Shown here in pieces: positions 6,783-15,182 of a stretch of 29,005 nucleotides of DNA. Numbering within the stretch: position 1 is the first letter of the stretch; each line of letters opens with the position of its first letter. The translations under genes were made by a program, and so were the position numbers. A model generated the notes under the pieces. It had not been told where the DNA came from, made no database searches, and worked only from the letters and a program-made list of their open reading frames with translations. This DNA is from CAZYME01 sp964648115 (lineage in GTDB: Bacteria > Pseudomonadota > Gammaproteobacteria > Legionellales > Legionellaceae): contig CAZYME010000031.1 of the NCBI GenBank assembly GCA_964648115.1, positions 1-29,005 on the forward strand. The letters are read 5' to 3'.

Positions 6783-7297
6783 CGGGTACTCATTTTTTCG
6801 AGTTTAGTGTATTTCAAGCTGGGATCAACCAGTCCATCAAATGCGATAATGGCTTCTCTTCCAAGCAACAAAGGATAAATAAAACGCTTACGGTTGGTGA
6901 GGTTGACACGAATCACCCGTTCTTTGTCGGCAAGTTTTATGCGCATCAAGACAACAGGTCGTCGGAATGATTTTTTTAATAAGGGGTTTGCTTTTACTTC
7001 ACTCGCGCGCATCTTAATAGTGACTTCCCCGACATATTCACATTTAAATTGGAAGTCACCTTCTTTACTAGGCACTGTGAAGGTCAAGTAGGATTTTCCA
7101 TCGACTTCAATTTCATTAATATTTGTAGCATTTAAGGAGGCTGATTTTGCGCCTGTATCAAGCTTTGCCGACAACGTTAGATCTTTGTCAACCAGCGTTG
7201 CTTTTTCAATGTAGCCATAAATTAATTTTTCATTATTTGCCATAGCATTCCCTGCTAACAATGACCAAAAAAGAAAGAGAAGAGTACAGCCCCGCAT
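6779..7297 (-). CDS. Exported retropepsin-like aspartic protease (RimK-operon type)
   Basis: A 172-residue protein with a clear signal peptide (MRGCTLLFLFWSLLAGNAMA), then a retropepsin-like domain. The catalytic motif is DTGA (residues 47-50) in LSAKLDTGAKSASLNA; single-domain members need to dimerise to build the site. Databases often call this family ATP-dependent zinc protease, a name the sequence does not support. The frame is open for 24 more codons upstream, to 7369. The ATG at 7297 is preferred because AGGAG lies five bases before it and the signal peptide begins exactly there. First gene of the operon, with four-base overlap with the next. Exported protease, membrane transglutaminase-like protein and cytosolic ligase suggest one compartment-spanning pathway for making and trimming an amino-acid tag. 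Confidence 0.85.
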   Translation of the reverse strand: MRGCTLLFLFWSLLAGNAMANNEKLIYGYIEKATLVDKDLTLSAKLDTGAKSASLNATNINEIEVDGKSYLTFTVPSKEGDFQFKCEYVGEVTIKMRASEVKANPLLKKSFRRPVVLMRIKLADKERVIRVNLTNRKRFIYPLLLGREAIIAFDGLVDPSLKYTKLEKMSTR

Positions 7298-7482
7298 CCG
7301 AACTCCTATAAATGGTGTTACCATAATCACAAGTGTCGCTAATCGTATCAGGTTTGAGCGCTTTGGCACAGTCTGAACTACATCCGTGCCACGTAAAATA
7401 TTTCATTATTTTTTGTAAATTGTGGTAAAATTATTGATGGGCGAGTACTTTTGGATTAATTTAGATCAGTTTGAAAAAACAC

Positions 7483-7511
7483 TTGCCATTTTTCTTCCTT
7501 ATAGATACAAT
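7483..7511 (+). promoter_or_regulatory. Sigma-70-type promoter of the 809-residue protein gene
   Basis: TTGCCA (7483-7488), 17 bases, then TACAAT (7506-7511): each box differs from consensus at one position and the spacing is ideal. The predicted transcript starts near 7518, leaving only about 25 untranslated bases before the ATG at 7544. The rest of the gap 7298-7543 is AT-rich and must also hold the leftward protease promoter, which was not clearly recognised. Confidence 0.65.
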
Positions 7512-7543
7512 ACGCAACATCTTAGCCTCTGCCACTGATATGT

Positions 7544-9973
7544 ATGCCTAAGCCCTCTGGTCGTAACAAGGTTACCTTGATCATCGGGAGACTGGATGCT
7601 GAGAGCCGTAGCCTGGCAAAAAAATTAGACCAACTCAAATTTATCTACGCTTTATATGGCCTATTGGATGGTCTAAGCACCTCCTACAGTACACTAGCAT
7701 ATTTTTTCAGTGTATTTTCAGCTGATAATACCTCTTCCACTGACGCAATGCACGACTGGATGGGCTCGTCCTCAGGGGCTGCAATTGCCGCCACTGAAAC
7801 GATCACTCTGGTTATGTTTTCTCTTCTTGCTAATATATTTGACGACAAAGATAAAAACGCATTTAAGAAATATGTGGCTGTTGCCTGGCCCTACTGTCGA
7901 GACAGTTTTAAGGGGCTGAAAAACGCTTACAAGGGGGTTCGTAGTAGTCTACAAGCCATCGGCATGTTATCAGGGAATGATCTACATAATCTGATTGTTC
8001 CCATGGGCCTTGCCTTTGGTGTGATATCCATGTTGAATCGTGTTTGCTTGCGCATGCTTGTGAAAGATAAACGCATAGGCAAAATGAAAGATAATACGAA
8101 GCTGTTACTGAAAATACAGGGTATGGCCTTCAATTTCAGGCCAGACTTGCCTCAAACACCAGAGGAGAGGCTGGAGTATAAAAACAGCTATATTTTAGTC
8201 GGTGCACAACTATATTATATCGCCCATGACGGCTCGGTCGAAGAAGTCCGAATAGATGATCGTGCGTTATTTGACGGAAATATCGGTAAACTTAATCCCG
8301 ATAATGAATCAACCTTCAAGTTGTACCTATCAGATAAAGATGTTGCATCCTTAATTACCAAGAACGGAGGCCATGTTCCTCCCATAAGTGGCCTTGATAG
8401 GCAAGCTTGTAAGGATTTTCGTGGGGAAATAGGTCGGCAATCAGGTAGGCTAAACAGTTTTGCCTTATTAGGGGCTGCCTATGGCGGTATCGTGGATGGT
8501 CTGTACCTTTACATGGGTGCGCTTGGGTTAACGATCTTATCTCCCCCAGTTTTTATGGCGATGGCCGTATGCTCTGCTGTTTTTTCACTGATGTGTGTTA
8601 CCACACGGGTTTATGAAGAATATGATTTTCAGCGTAAATTGCAGGTTACTGAAGCTAGGGTTGAGGTGGCTCTATGCTGTAAAGAATTAGAAGCATTACT
8701 GGGAACTTTGAAACGAGTCTCTGATCCATTAAAGCCTCTTGAAGATGAAGAGCTAGAGAGACTATTGACAGAATTGCGAGAGTCGAGCAATCCCTCAATT
8801 GTTGCTGATTTAGATGAGTTACAACGATTATTGGATAATTTCCAAGCGCTTCCCCCTCAAGCAGAAGCGGTTCAAAAAGCCGAGGCAAAGAGTGCCTTTA
8901 TAGAAAAACTAAAAGTTATATACCATGCAGAGTTGAGCTTCAAAGGGACGGAGCTGAAAAGTAAACGGAAAGATGTGCGCTCTCTGACAGCTTCCTCCAG
9001 TGTTTTAGCAGTTTTTGCGGGTCTTAAAAGCGGCTTGGCTGTATATGGGGCAATAACCAGCCTCATGTTTGCTATTTCCACGATTAATGCAATCTTGCTT
9101 GCGCCATTTCCCCCGGCGTTTTTGATTGCGGGTGTAGCAACGGGGATAGCGTGCTTACTAGTATTTGTAATTCATGCTCTTGCGACTAATACACCACAAT
9201 TACCAGATGATACTGTCGAAATTGAATGTAATCGATTATTTGATTTGACAGAGAGACTCAAGCGGCCTCCTGTTGAGGCAGATAGAATATTACCGCAAGA
9301 GCTTGAGCCTCCAGATGTGAGAGAGGCTATTCTTGAAAGTATGAGGGTACCTCCGCCGCCTCAAAGCTCTGTTTCCGATTGGGGTGAAGTGGTTCGATCC
9401 CTCGGGTCAGGGTTCTCAAAAGGCCCACGACTGTTAAGTTTTTTGCAGAGTATCTGGCAAGGGATAGCAGGTGATGATGATACGCCAATTTGGCTTAAAA
9501 TCGGTGTGGTTTGTGCGGTTGTGCAATCATTGGTATTTTTCTTCAGAGCGTTGGCTAAGGCTTTCGGTCGAGATGCGCCGGATGTTATAAAGCAACCATC
9601 TTGGGTAATTACATCTCCTCCTGAACCTGAAGTTGTTGGAGGGGATGCAGCAGCAGGTGGAGATAATCCGCCGGAGTCTCCCAGGGGAGACAACCCGCAA
9701 GATCCACCCGAGTTTCAATTCCCAAGAGATGGTGCCAATTCCCCGTTACTTACCAACAGTATGCTCAGCGCTTCGTCTACCTCTTCTCAGTTCCCTCCTA
9801 ATTCGCCACCAGTGTCCCCCAGGGTAGTAGTTCCTCCAGCCTCTGATGTTTCATCTCCAAGAGATGGTGCTAGATCACCCTTGCTTAGCCATAGTCTACT
9901 CAGAGCCCCAGTGTCTCTTCTTCCCATTCCTCCGATTGTTACTGATCAACTAGGTGGCCCAGCATTTACGTAA
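7544..9973 (+). CDS. Unrecognised 809-residue multi-membrane-segment protein with repetitive P/S-rich tail
   Basis: Not a family I recognise. Hydrophobic segments lie at about 31-58, 78-98, 148-170, 304-325, 327-352, 485-515, 519-547 and 649-671, without a signal peptide. Three sites begin in a similar way (LYGLLDGLSTSY, AYGGIVDGLYLYMG, VFAGLKSGLAVYG), which hints that one hairpin unit was multiplied. Between them are a soluble part (about 200-300, SYILVGAQLYYIAHDGSVEEV) and a charged, coiled-coil-prone part (about 355-480). Residues 676-809 are rich in Pro, Ser and acidic residues and carry a tandem motif: PRDGANSPLLTNSML (727-741) and PRDGARSPLLSHSLL (772-786). This layout recalls membrane-targeted effector proteins of Legionella and Coxiella, but no secretion signal could be verified. 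It has its own promoter, is monocistronic, and converges on a DUF4254 gene 13 bases away. No clear ribosome site. Confidence 0.85.
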   Translation: MPKPSGRNKVTLIIGRLDAESRSLAKKLDQLKFIYALYGLLDGLSTSYSTLAYFFSVFSADNTSSTDAMHDWMGSSSGAAIAATETITLVMFSLLANIFDDKDKNAFKKYVAVAWPYCRDSFKGLKNAYKGVRSSLQAIGMLSGNDLHNLIVPMGLAFGVISMLNRVCLRMLVKDKRIGKMKDNTKLLLKIQGMAFNFRPDLPQTPEERLEYKNSYILVGAQLYYIAHDGSVEEVRIDDRALFDGNIGKLNPDNESTFKLYLSDKDVASLITKNGGHVPPISGLDRQACKDFRGEIGRQSGRLNSFALLGAAYGGIVDGLYLYMGALGLTILSPPVFMAMAVCSAVFSLMCVTTRVYEEYDFQRKLQVTEARVEVALCCKELEALLGTLKRVSDPLKPLEDEELERLLTELRESSNPSIVADLDELQRLLDNFQALPPQAEAVQKAEAKSAFIEKLKVIYHAELSFKGTELKSKRKDVRSLTASSSVLAVFAGLKSGLAVYGAITSLMFAISTINAILLAPFPPAFLIAGVATGIACLLVFVIHALATNTPQLPDDTVEIECNRLFDLTERLKRPPVEADRILPQELEPPDVREAILESMRVPPPPQSSVSDWGEVVRSLGSGFSKGPRLLSFLQSIWQGIAGDDDTPIWLKIGVVCAVVQSLVFFFRALAKAFGRDAPDVIKQPSWVITSPPEPEVVGGDAAAGGDNPPESPRGDNPQDPPEFQFPRDGANSPLLTNSMLSASSTSSQFPPNSPPVSPRVVVPPASDVSSPRDGARSPLLSHSLLRAPVSLLPIPPIVTDQLGGPAFT

Positions 9974-9986
9974 CCAGTCTCGGAAA

Positions 9987-10577
9987 TTACGAGCGCGTTG
10001 AATATAGCTCAGGATTTAGTGTTGGATCATTGTACATTTTGAATTGATGATAAACTCTGAAGGTCCGCGTTTTGTTATTGCTGTCCTGCAAAAGCTGATG
10101 TAAGCAATCTTGCAATTGCATTTGTTGTTCTTCAATCGTTCGTAATTTGTTTAAGCAAGTTTTTTTATGAATGGCGTCAACATCCGGTCGTTCAATTTGT
10201 AGAGCCATGTGGTAGGCTTTCAGCGCCATAATGGATAGCCTATCTATCATCATTCCGGGTGTTTCTGAGTGGACTGGGCACTCAACATGGGATGCTGGTT
10301 GTAGCTGGCGGAATAACCATTCATCCATGGCTTCCATACGATTATTACGCTGCTGGTTGCAATAGTCTATTTCTCGTTTTGCATGATAAACAAACTCAAA
10401 ACCTAAATCATCTCGTCGCGCGCGATCTTCGGCATGCCAGAGCTGGTAATTGAAGGCATGGTTTTCTTCGACTATTTTTAAAAAATCTTTTTGTTGAAGT
10501 TTAACATCGGTTTTTTTCCAATTAATAATGCATTCACGCTGCAAGGATGCAATTTCAGCGGTGTAATTTAGAAACAT
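9987..10577 (-). CDS. DUF4254 domain protein
   Basis: A 196-residue soluble, mostly helical protein that I recognise as DUF4254. Typical stretches are ENHAFNYQLWHAEDRARRDDLG, AKREIDYCNQQRNNRMEAMDEWL and ETPGMMIDRLSIMALKAYHM. Conserved His, Glu and Asp residues in the first suggest a catalytic or metal site, but no activity is known to me. The frame extends 14 codons upstream to 10619. The internal ATG at 10577 (MFLNYTAEIASLQ) matches the family length better, and an AGG lies upstream at slightly long spacing. It follows argH on the same strand after a gap of about 56 bases, so it may be the tail of the arginine operon or have its own promoter; nothing links it to arginine metabolism. Confidence 0.75.
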   Translation of the reverse strand: MFLNYTAEIASLQRECIINWKKTDVKLQQKDFLKIVEENHAFNYQLWHAEDRARRDDLGFEFVYHAKREIDYCNQQRNNRMEAMDEWLFRQLQPASHVECPVHSETPGMMIDRLSIMALKAYHMALQIERPDVDAIHKKTCLNKLRTIEEQQMQLQDCLHQLLQDSNNKTRTFRVYHQFKMYNDPTLNPELYSTRS

Positions 10578-10633
10578 AATGAAAGATACCTGATTTATAA
10601 TTGGCAGATATCTTACCACGAAACAAAGGTTCT

Positions 10634-11878
10634 TTAACTATTCTGTAAAACATGTTCCTGGGCTTGCTTAACAGAACACCCTTGTTCTGTGGCAATAGCT
10701 ACCCACTCACCTACTTTGTGATGAGCATCGCGAAACGGGATCCCCTGCATGACAAGTGACTCCAGTATAGCTGTGGCATCCAAATAACCTGAGTTAGCTT
10801 TTTCGTGCATCAAGGCAGTATTAAAACGCAAGCTTTGGAGAAATGGGGGAAGAATATTCAAACAGGCTATCAATGTTGTTATGGTATCAAATAGCGCCTC
10901 TTTGTCTTCCTGCATATCTTTGTTGTAAGCCAGTGGAAGTCCTTTCATCATGGTCAACACGGCCATCAAATTCCCAAATACTCTTCCGCTTTTACCGCGA
11001 ATTAACTCAAGAACATCGGGATTTTTTTTATTGGGCATCAACGATGAGCCGGTGGCAAAGGCATCATCCAGCGTCATAAAGCCGAACTCTTGAGTAGCCC
11101 ATACAATTAAGTCTTCTGCGAGTCTTGAACAATGCATCATGATTATGGAGCCCGCACTGCATAGCTCAATGACAAAATCCCGATCGCTAACTGCATCAAG
11201 GGTGTTTTCAATTACTCCATTAAACCCTAGTGTTTGAGCCACCCAGTCTCGGTCTAAAGGTAAAATGCTTCCCGCAAGAGCTCCGGCGCCTAATGGTGAA
11301 AAGTTCATGCGTGATAGCCAATCATCAAGACGGCTTTTGTCTCTCTCAAACATTGATTGATAGGCGCCAAAAAAAGTCCCCAGAAGGATAGGCTGCGCTT
11401 GCTGCAAGTGGGTATATCCAGGCATCCAATCTGTTTTATGCTTATCTGATAAGTCATGAAGGGTTGCAATCAAATCATTTAGCCTATCAGTGATGGTCTG
11501 ATTGGCATCGCGCGCGTATAAACGTAAATCAACAGCGACCTGGTCATTACGGCTTCTTCCAGTATGCAATTTCTTTCCGATGTCACCGAGCTTTTGAATC
11601 AAGATATGTTCAACCAACATATGAATGTCTTCATATGCATCTTCAAGGGGATGCATACCTTGGATAATTTCTTGCTTTATTTCATCTAATGCCTGGTGGA
11701 TAGCTTGGCTTTCATCAAGGGGAATGATTCCCTGACGACCCAGCATTATCACATGTGCTTGACTGCCAATGATGTCTTTTTCAAATAGAACATGATCAAA
11801 CCTTAAGGATGCATTGAATTCTGCAACTTGTGGATCCAGTGTTTTTTTAAATCGCCCACCCCAGGTTTTATTTGTCAT
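10634..11878 (-). CDS. argH: Argininosuccinate lyase
   Basis: Splits argininosuccinate into arginine and fumarate, the last step of arginine synthesis, in the cytoplasm as a tetramer. The 414-residue protein starts TNKTWGGRF, has TGRSRNDQ (106-113), and carries the fumarase/aspartase-superfamily signature GSSLMPNKKNPD (277-288), whose serine loop supplies the catalytic base. It is about 40 residues shorter than the E. coli enzyme at the C-terminus, but the sequence ends cleanly and the catalytic parts are complete. The start overlaps the end of argG by 11 bases, with AGGGGG upstream, so it is translationally coupled. It is the last recognised arginine gene of the operon from 15148 leftward. 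Confidence 0.96.
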   Translation of the reverse strand: MTNKTWGGRFKKTLDPQVAEFNASLRFDHVLFEKDIIGSQAHVIMLGRQGIIPLDESQAIHQALDEIKQEIIQGMHPLEDAYEDIHMLVEHILIQKLGDIGKKLHTGRSRNDQVAVDLRLYARDANQTITDRLNDLIATLHDLSDKHKTDWMPGYTHLQQAQPILLGTFFGAYQSMFERDKSRLDDWLSRMNFSPLGAGALAGSILPLDRDWVAQTLGFNGVIENTLDAVSDRDFVIELCSAGSIIMMHCSRLAEDLIVWATQEFGFMTLDDAFATGSSLMPNKKNPDVLELIRGKSGRVFGNLMAVLTMMKGLPLAYNKDMQEDKEALFDTITTLIACLNILPPFLQSLRFNTALMHEKANSGYLDATAILESLVMQGIPFRDAHHKVGEWVAIATEQGCSVKQAQEHVLQNS

Positions 11879-13088
11879 TTATACCCCCTGAATGTACAAG
11901 CCCATACACTTTGGCAGATAGCGAAAAGAGATTAATAAATCCCTCCGCATCCTGTTGGTTGTATACATTGTCTTCTTCAAATGTGGCATAGGCTGGATTA
12001 TGTAAGCTGAACGGGGATGTCATACCGTGGGGTATGATATTGCCCTTGAACAATTTTAACGATACCTTTCCACTTATGTGTTTTTGGGTGACATTGATCA
12101 GCCCATCCAAGGCTTCTTTTGCTTGGGAAAACCAACGTCCTTCATAAACTATATTTGCGTAAGTTTGTTGCAACGATTGTTTGAGGTGCAATGTAGCTCG
12201 CTCCAGACATAAACTTTCGAGCATTTGGTGTGCTTTATGAAGCACAGTTGCTCCCGGTGCTTCGTAAACCCCCCTAATTTTCATGCCAACCAATCGGTTT
12301 TCAACCAGATCTGCAACGCCGATACCATGGGCTCCAGCTATTGTATTTAACTGATTTAACAAATTGACTGGCTCTAATATCTGATCATTTAAGGCAACTG
12401 GAACCCCTTCGAAAAAATTAATATTCAAAATCTCAGGGGTATCTGGGGTATTTTCCAATGCTGAAGTCATCAATAAGACATCATCTGGCATAGCTGAGGC
12501 TGGATCTTCTAATACACCGCCTTCATGTGAAATATACCAAATATTATGATCTCGTGAGTAAGGTGCTTTGGGTGTTACTGAAACAGGGATACCATGCGCC
12601 ACTGCATAATCAATCGCCTGCTGCCTGGACTTTATTTCCCAGTTTCGCCAGGGCGCTATGATCTCAAGTTCCGGTGCAAGTGCATGAATGGTATATTCGA
12701 AACGTACCTGATCATTCCCTTTCCCGGTGGCTCCATGGGCTACTGCATCCACTTTTTCGGCTAAGGCAATTTCCACGAGTTTTTGGGCAATTAGCGGTCG
12801 AGAAATCGTTCCTAAAATGTATTGATCTTCATAAAGTGCCCCAGATTTCAGTAATGGCCATAAATATTGGGTCACAAATTCGTTCTGCACATCCACTACA
12901 TAAGCCATGGACGCACCACTCTGAATAGCTTTTTTCTCGATAGCTGCTAAATTTTCTTGTTGCCCCAGATCGCAAATCACGGCAATAATTTCTGCTTGGT
13001 CAAAATTCTCTTTAAGCCATGGAATCATAACGGATGTATCTAAACCGCCTGAGTATGCTAATGCAATTTTTTTAATTGATTTTTTCAT
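11868..13088 (-). CDS. argG: Argininosuccinate synthase
   Basis: Joins citrulline and aspartate at the cost of ATP to make argininosuccinate. The 406-residue sequence opens with the PP-loop ALAYSGGLDTSV (9-20; SGGLDTS binds pyrophosphate). It has ATGKGNDQVRFE for citrulline/aspartate binding and the family stretch YSRDHNIWYISHEGGVLEDP. Length matches the roughly 400-residue type-1 enzymes. It follows the ABC ATPase gene with only a five-base gap and has a strong AGGAG eight bases before the ATG. With argH next and no argA-C, E or F in this window, the operon converts citrulline to arginine. Confidence 0.97.
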   Translation of the reverse strand: MKKSIKKIALAYSGGLDTSVMIPWLKENFDQAEIIAVICDLGQQENLAAIEKKAIQSGASMAYVVDVQNEFVTQYLWPLLKSGALYEDQYILGTISRPLIAQKLVEIALAEKVDAVAHGATGKGNDQVRFEYTIHALAPELEIIAPWRNWEIKSRQQAIDYAVAHGIPVSVTPKAPYSRDHNIWYISHEGGVLEDPASAMPDDVLLMTSALENTPDTPEILNINFFEGVPVALNDQILEPVNLLNQLNTIAGAHGIGVADLVENRLVGMKIRGVYEAPGATVLHKAHQMLESLCLERATLHLKQSLQQTYANIVYEGRWFSQAKEALDGLINVTQKHISGKVSLKLFKGNIIPHGMTSPFSLHNPAYATFEEDNVYNQQDAEGFINLFSLSAKVYGLVHSGGINDK

Positions 13089-13093
13089 ATGGA

Positions 13094-13753
13094 TTACTCC
13101 TGATATTGCTGTTTTAAATGAGATAACGGGTCATTCAAATCAGCTATTTGAAGATCAGCTACCATTTGCCCTGATTTAAGAACCACGACACGCTCGGCTA
13201 TTTTTGTAAGAAATTCTAAATCATGGGATGCCATTACCATGGTCACGCCCATCTCTTTCACGGTTTTAAGTAACGTGATAACGCCCTCGATAGCTGACAT
13301 GTCCAAGCCTGATGTGGGTTCATCACATAGTAAGAGGGTGGGTTGCATCATTAAACTTCTGGCTAAAGCTACACGTTGCTTCTGACCCCCCGACAGTTCT
13401 TGTGGATAGGCTTGTGTTTTATGAGCAAGTCCTAGGGTTTTCAGTAGTTCGACTGCCTTCTCTACATGATTTAATGATTTTTGGTGCAACATTGGCGCAT
13501 AGGTTAAATTTTTAACTACGGTCATATGTGGAAATAGCTGAAAGTCTTGAAACATAAAACCGCTTTTGCCAGTAAAATCCATGTGGCCTGAATCTAATGG
13601 CTCTAGCTGTTGCAGACATCGTAGCAGGGTGGACTTACCGCTACCGGAAGCACCTGCTAAGCCTACAATGGTATTGGCTTTAATTGTTAAATTAATTTTA
13701 TTCAGCACAATTGTGCTGCCAAATTTTTTACAAGCATTCGTGAGCTGAAGCAT
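13094..13753 (-). CDS. Amino-acid ABC transporter ATPase (arginine/polar amino acid type)
   Basis: A 219-residue ABC ATPase with all motifs: Walker A GASGSGKST (34-42), Q-loop FQDFQLF, signature LSGGQKQRVALARSL (120-134), Walker B LLLCDEPTSGLD and the switch histidine in MASHDLEF. It is somewhat shorter than ArtP/GlnQ proteins (about 240), mainly in loops. It energises the importer formed with the permease and lipoprotein encoded just upstream. The start overlaps the permease gene by 26 bases, with GAGG before the ATG. Substrate is inferred from ArgR control and the argGH fusion to the operon: arginine, ornithine or citrulline. Confidence 0.93.
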   Translation of the reverse strand: MLQLTNACKKFGSTIVLNKINLTIKANTIVGLAGASGSGKSTLLRCLQQLEPLDSGHMDFTGKSGFMFQDFQLFPHMTVVKNLTYAPMLHQKSLNHVEKAVELLKTLGLAHKTQAYPQELSGGQKQRVALARSLMMQPTLLLCDEPTSGLDMSAIEGVITLLKTVKEMGVTMVMASHDLEFLTKIAERVVVLKSGQMVADLQIADLNDPLSHLKQQYQE

Positions 13754-14384
13754 AATGACCTCGTTTTTCTATCTGTTTTCCTATGGTTTCAATTAACAAA
13801 ACCAACCCATAGTAATACCCACCAGCAATGCACAAAGGTAAAAAATAAGTGAATTGTTCCGCGCCTAACGCTTCTGCATTTCGCATCAAGTCGACGCCAC
13901 CAATAGTTGAAATCAAAGCGGTTTCTTTTAGAAGAGAGATCACCTCATTGACAATGGCTGGAAAAATATTTTTCAAAACTTGAGGCAAAATAATATCTTT
14001 CCATAAGTAGTAGGTGGGGATGTGCAAGGTTAAAGCCGCTTCAAACTGGCCTTTGGGTAGACTCTCAATTCCTGCTCGCAGAATCTCTGCAAAATAGGCG
14101 GAGCTGTTTAAACCAAAGGTAATTACCCCAGCCACCAAAATGCTAATGTGTAGCCCGGTTAATGTTGGTGTTGAAAAATAAATGAAGCTCAATTGCAGTA
14201 AGAGAGGTGTTCCTCGCATAACTGAGATGAATCGATTAATAATTGCTTTGCCAATCGATTGATGTCGGCAAACTGCCCAAACAATCCCTAATATAAAACC
14301 TACTACAATGCCACTTGTTAATAGCTGCAAGGTTACTGCAAGCCCTTTTCCAACGAATAATATACTTTGAATCAATTGCTGCAT
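13728..14384 (-). CDS. Amino-acid ABC transporter permease (HisM/ArtQ type)
   Basis: A 218-residue inner-membrane protein of the polar amino-acid permease family. It starts MQQLIQSILFVGKGLAVTLQLL, typical of HisM/GlnP. It has MRGTPLLLQLSFIYF (the R-G-T-P motif) and the cytoplasmic EAA-like coupling loop around LHIPTYYLWKDIILPQVLKNIFPAIVNE. About five hydrophobic segments are visible. The frame extends six codons further to 14402, but the ATG at 14384 has AGGCGGGG just upstream and gives the canonical N-terminus. It overlaps the binding-protein gene by 13 bases. With a single permease gene, the transporter is expected to be a homodimer. Confidence 0.92.
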   Translation of the reverse strand: MQQLIQSILFVGKGLAVTLQLLTSGIVVGFILGIVWAVCRHQSIGKAIINRFISVMRGTPLLLQLSFIYFSTPTLTGLHISILVAGVITFGLNSSAYFAEILRAGIESLPKGQFEAALTLHIPTYYLWKDIILPQVLKNIFPAIVNEVISLLKETALISTIGGVDLMRNAEALGAEQFTYFLPLCIAGGYYYGLVLLIETIGKQIEKRGHYASAHECL

Positions 14385-15148
14385 GATGCCCCGCCTAACC
14401 ATTTTGATTTCAACTTTTCAATTTCTCCTTGAGATTCAAGGGTTTTTAATGCCTGATTCATTTCTGCGGTTAAAGGAGAGCCTTTTTTAAGGGCAATCCC
14501 ATAGCCATTCTTTGCTTTGGTAATAATTTTGTAAGATAACTCGGGGTGTTTTTGGCTATAGATGGCACCTTGCGCTCCGTCCATCAAAACCACATCTACA
14601 TGCCCTGCTATAAGCGCTTCAATTGCCTGGTTGTTGCTATTCAAAGCTATAATTTCTCCATCAGGAAAATGCTTTCGTAACCAAATTTCCATAACGGAAC
14701 CTAACTGTGCTGCCATTTTTTTGTCTGCCAACTGAGCAACAGTCTTAGCCGGGTTATTTTTTTTATAAATGGCAGCCATGCCTTCAAAATAATATGGGGT
14801 TGTGAAATCAAAATTTTTCTTTCGATCGGGGGTGATGGTTATAGTTGCAATCGCTGCGTCATCTTGGCCCGACGAGACAGCAGGCAATATGGTGCTAAAT
14901 TGCATGTTGTCAAAAACGGCTTTTTTACCAAGTTTTTTAGCAACAATTTTGGCAAGATCAATATCAAAACCTTTAATTTCACCCTGGCTTCCATATTCAA
15001 AAGGTGGATATTCCGCAAATGTTGCAAAGTGAAGTTCATGTGGATTTTTTTGCTCATGACATCCGCTGATAAGCAAAGAAGCAAAAGGGAGTATGGCGAT
15101 TGAAATCAAAGATAATATAGAGCAAAATGCAACGTCAAAGTAATTCAT
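14372..15148 (-). CDS. Amino-acid-binding lipoprotein of the ArgR-linked ABC importer
   Basis: A 258-residue family 3 solute-binding protein. The N-terminus has a long hydrophobic stretch ending in the lipobox LLISGC (cysteine about residue 30), so it is lipid-anchored. The mature part begins with HFATFAEYPPFEYGSQGEIKGFDIDLAKIVAKKLG, includes the ligand-binding stretch AAIATITITPDRKKNFDFTTPYY, and ends KSKWLGG. These are ArtJ/HisJ-type features, where an Asp and an Arg clamp the amino-acid backbone. First gene of the operon to argH. Its start lies beside a candidate ARG box and about 28 bases downstream of the predicted transcript start. The exact amino acid cannot be read from sequence. Confidence 0.92.
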   Translation of the reverse strand: MNYFDVAFCSILSLISIAILPFASLLISGCHEQKNPHELHFATFAEYPPFEYGSQGEIKGFDIDLAKIVAKKLGKKAVFDNMQFSTILPAVSSGQDDAAIATITITPDRKKNFDFTTPYYFEGMAAIYKKNNPAKTVAQLADKKMAAQLGSVMEIWLRKHFPDGEIIALNSNNQAIEALIAGHVDVVLMDGAQGAIYSQKHPELSYKIITKAKNGYGIALKKGSPLTAEMNQALKTLESQGEIEKLKSKWLGGASCSN

Positions 15149-15166
15149 AATGATAGCCTATTCATT
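15149..15166 (-). promoter_or_regulatory. Candidate ARG box 1 (transport/argGH operon)
   Basis: AATGATAGCCTATTCATT compared with the E. coli ARG-box pattern wnTGAATwwwwATTCAnw: the right half-site is perfect and the left half is partly kept (TGA). It lies between the predicted start of leftward transcription (about 15176) and the ATG at 15148, a position suited to repression. Confidence 0.5.
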
Positions 15167-15182
15167 TTTTATCCATTTTTTG

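Noticed and set aside
9361..9827. Several frames opposite or within the P/S-rich tail of the 809-residue protein
   Set aside because: Low-complexity GC-richer sequence opens several frames by chance; none has a start signal.
7544..9973. Naming the 809-residue protein a Dot/Icm effector
   Set aside because: The C-terminus (VTDQLGGPAFT) lacks an evident acidic E-block, and no regulator box was found, so only the possibility is noted.
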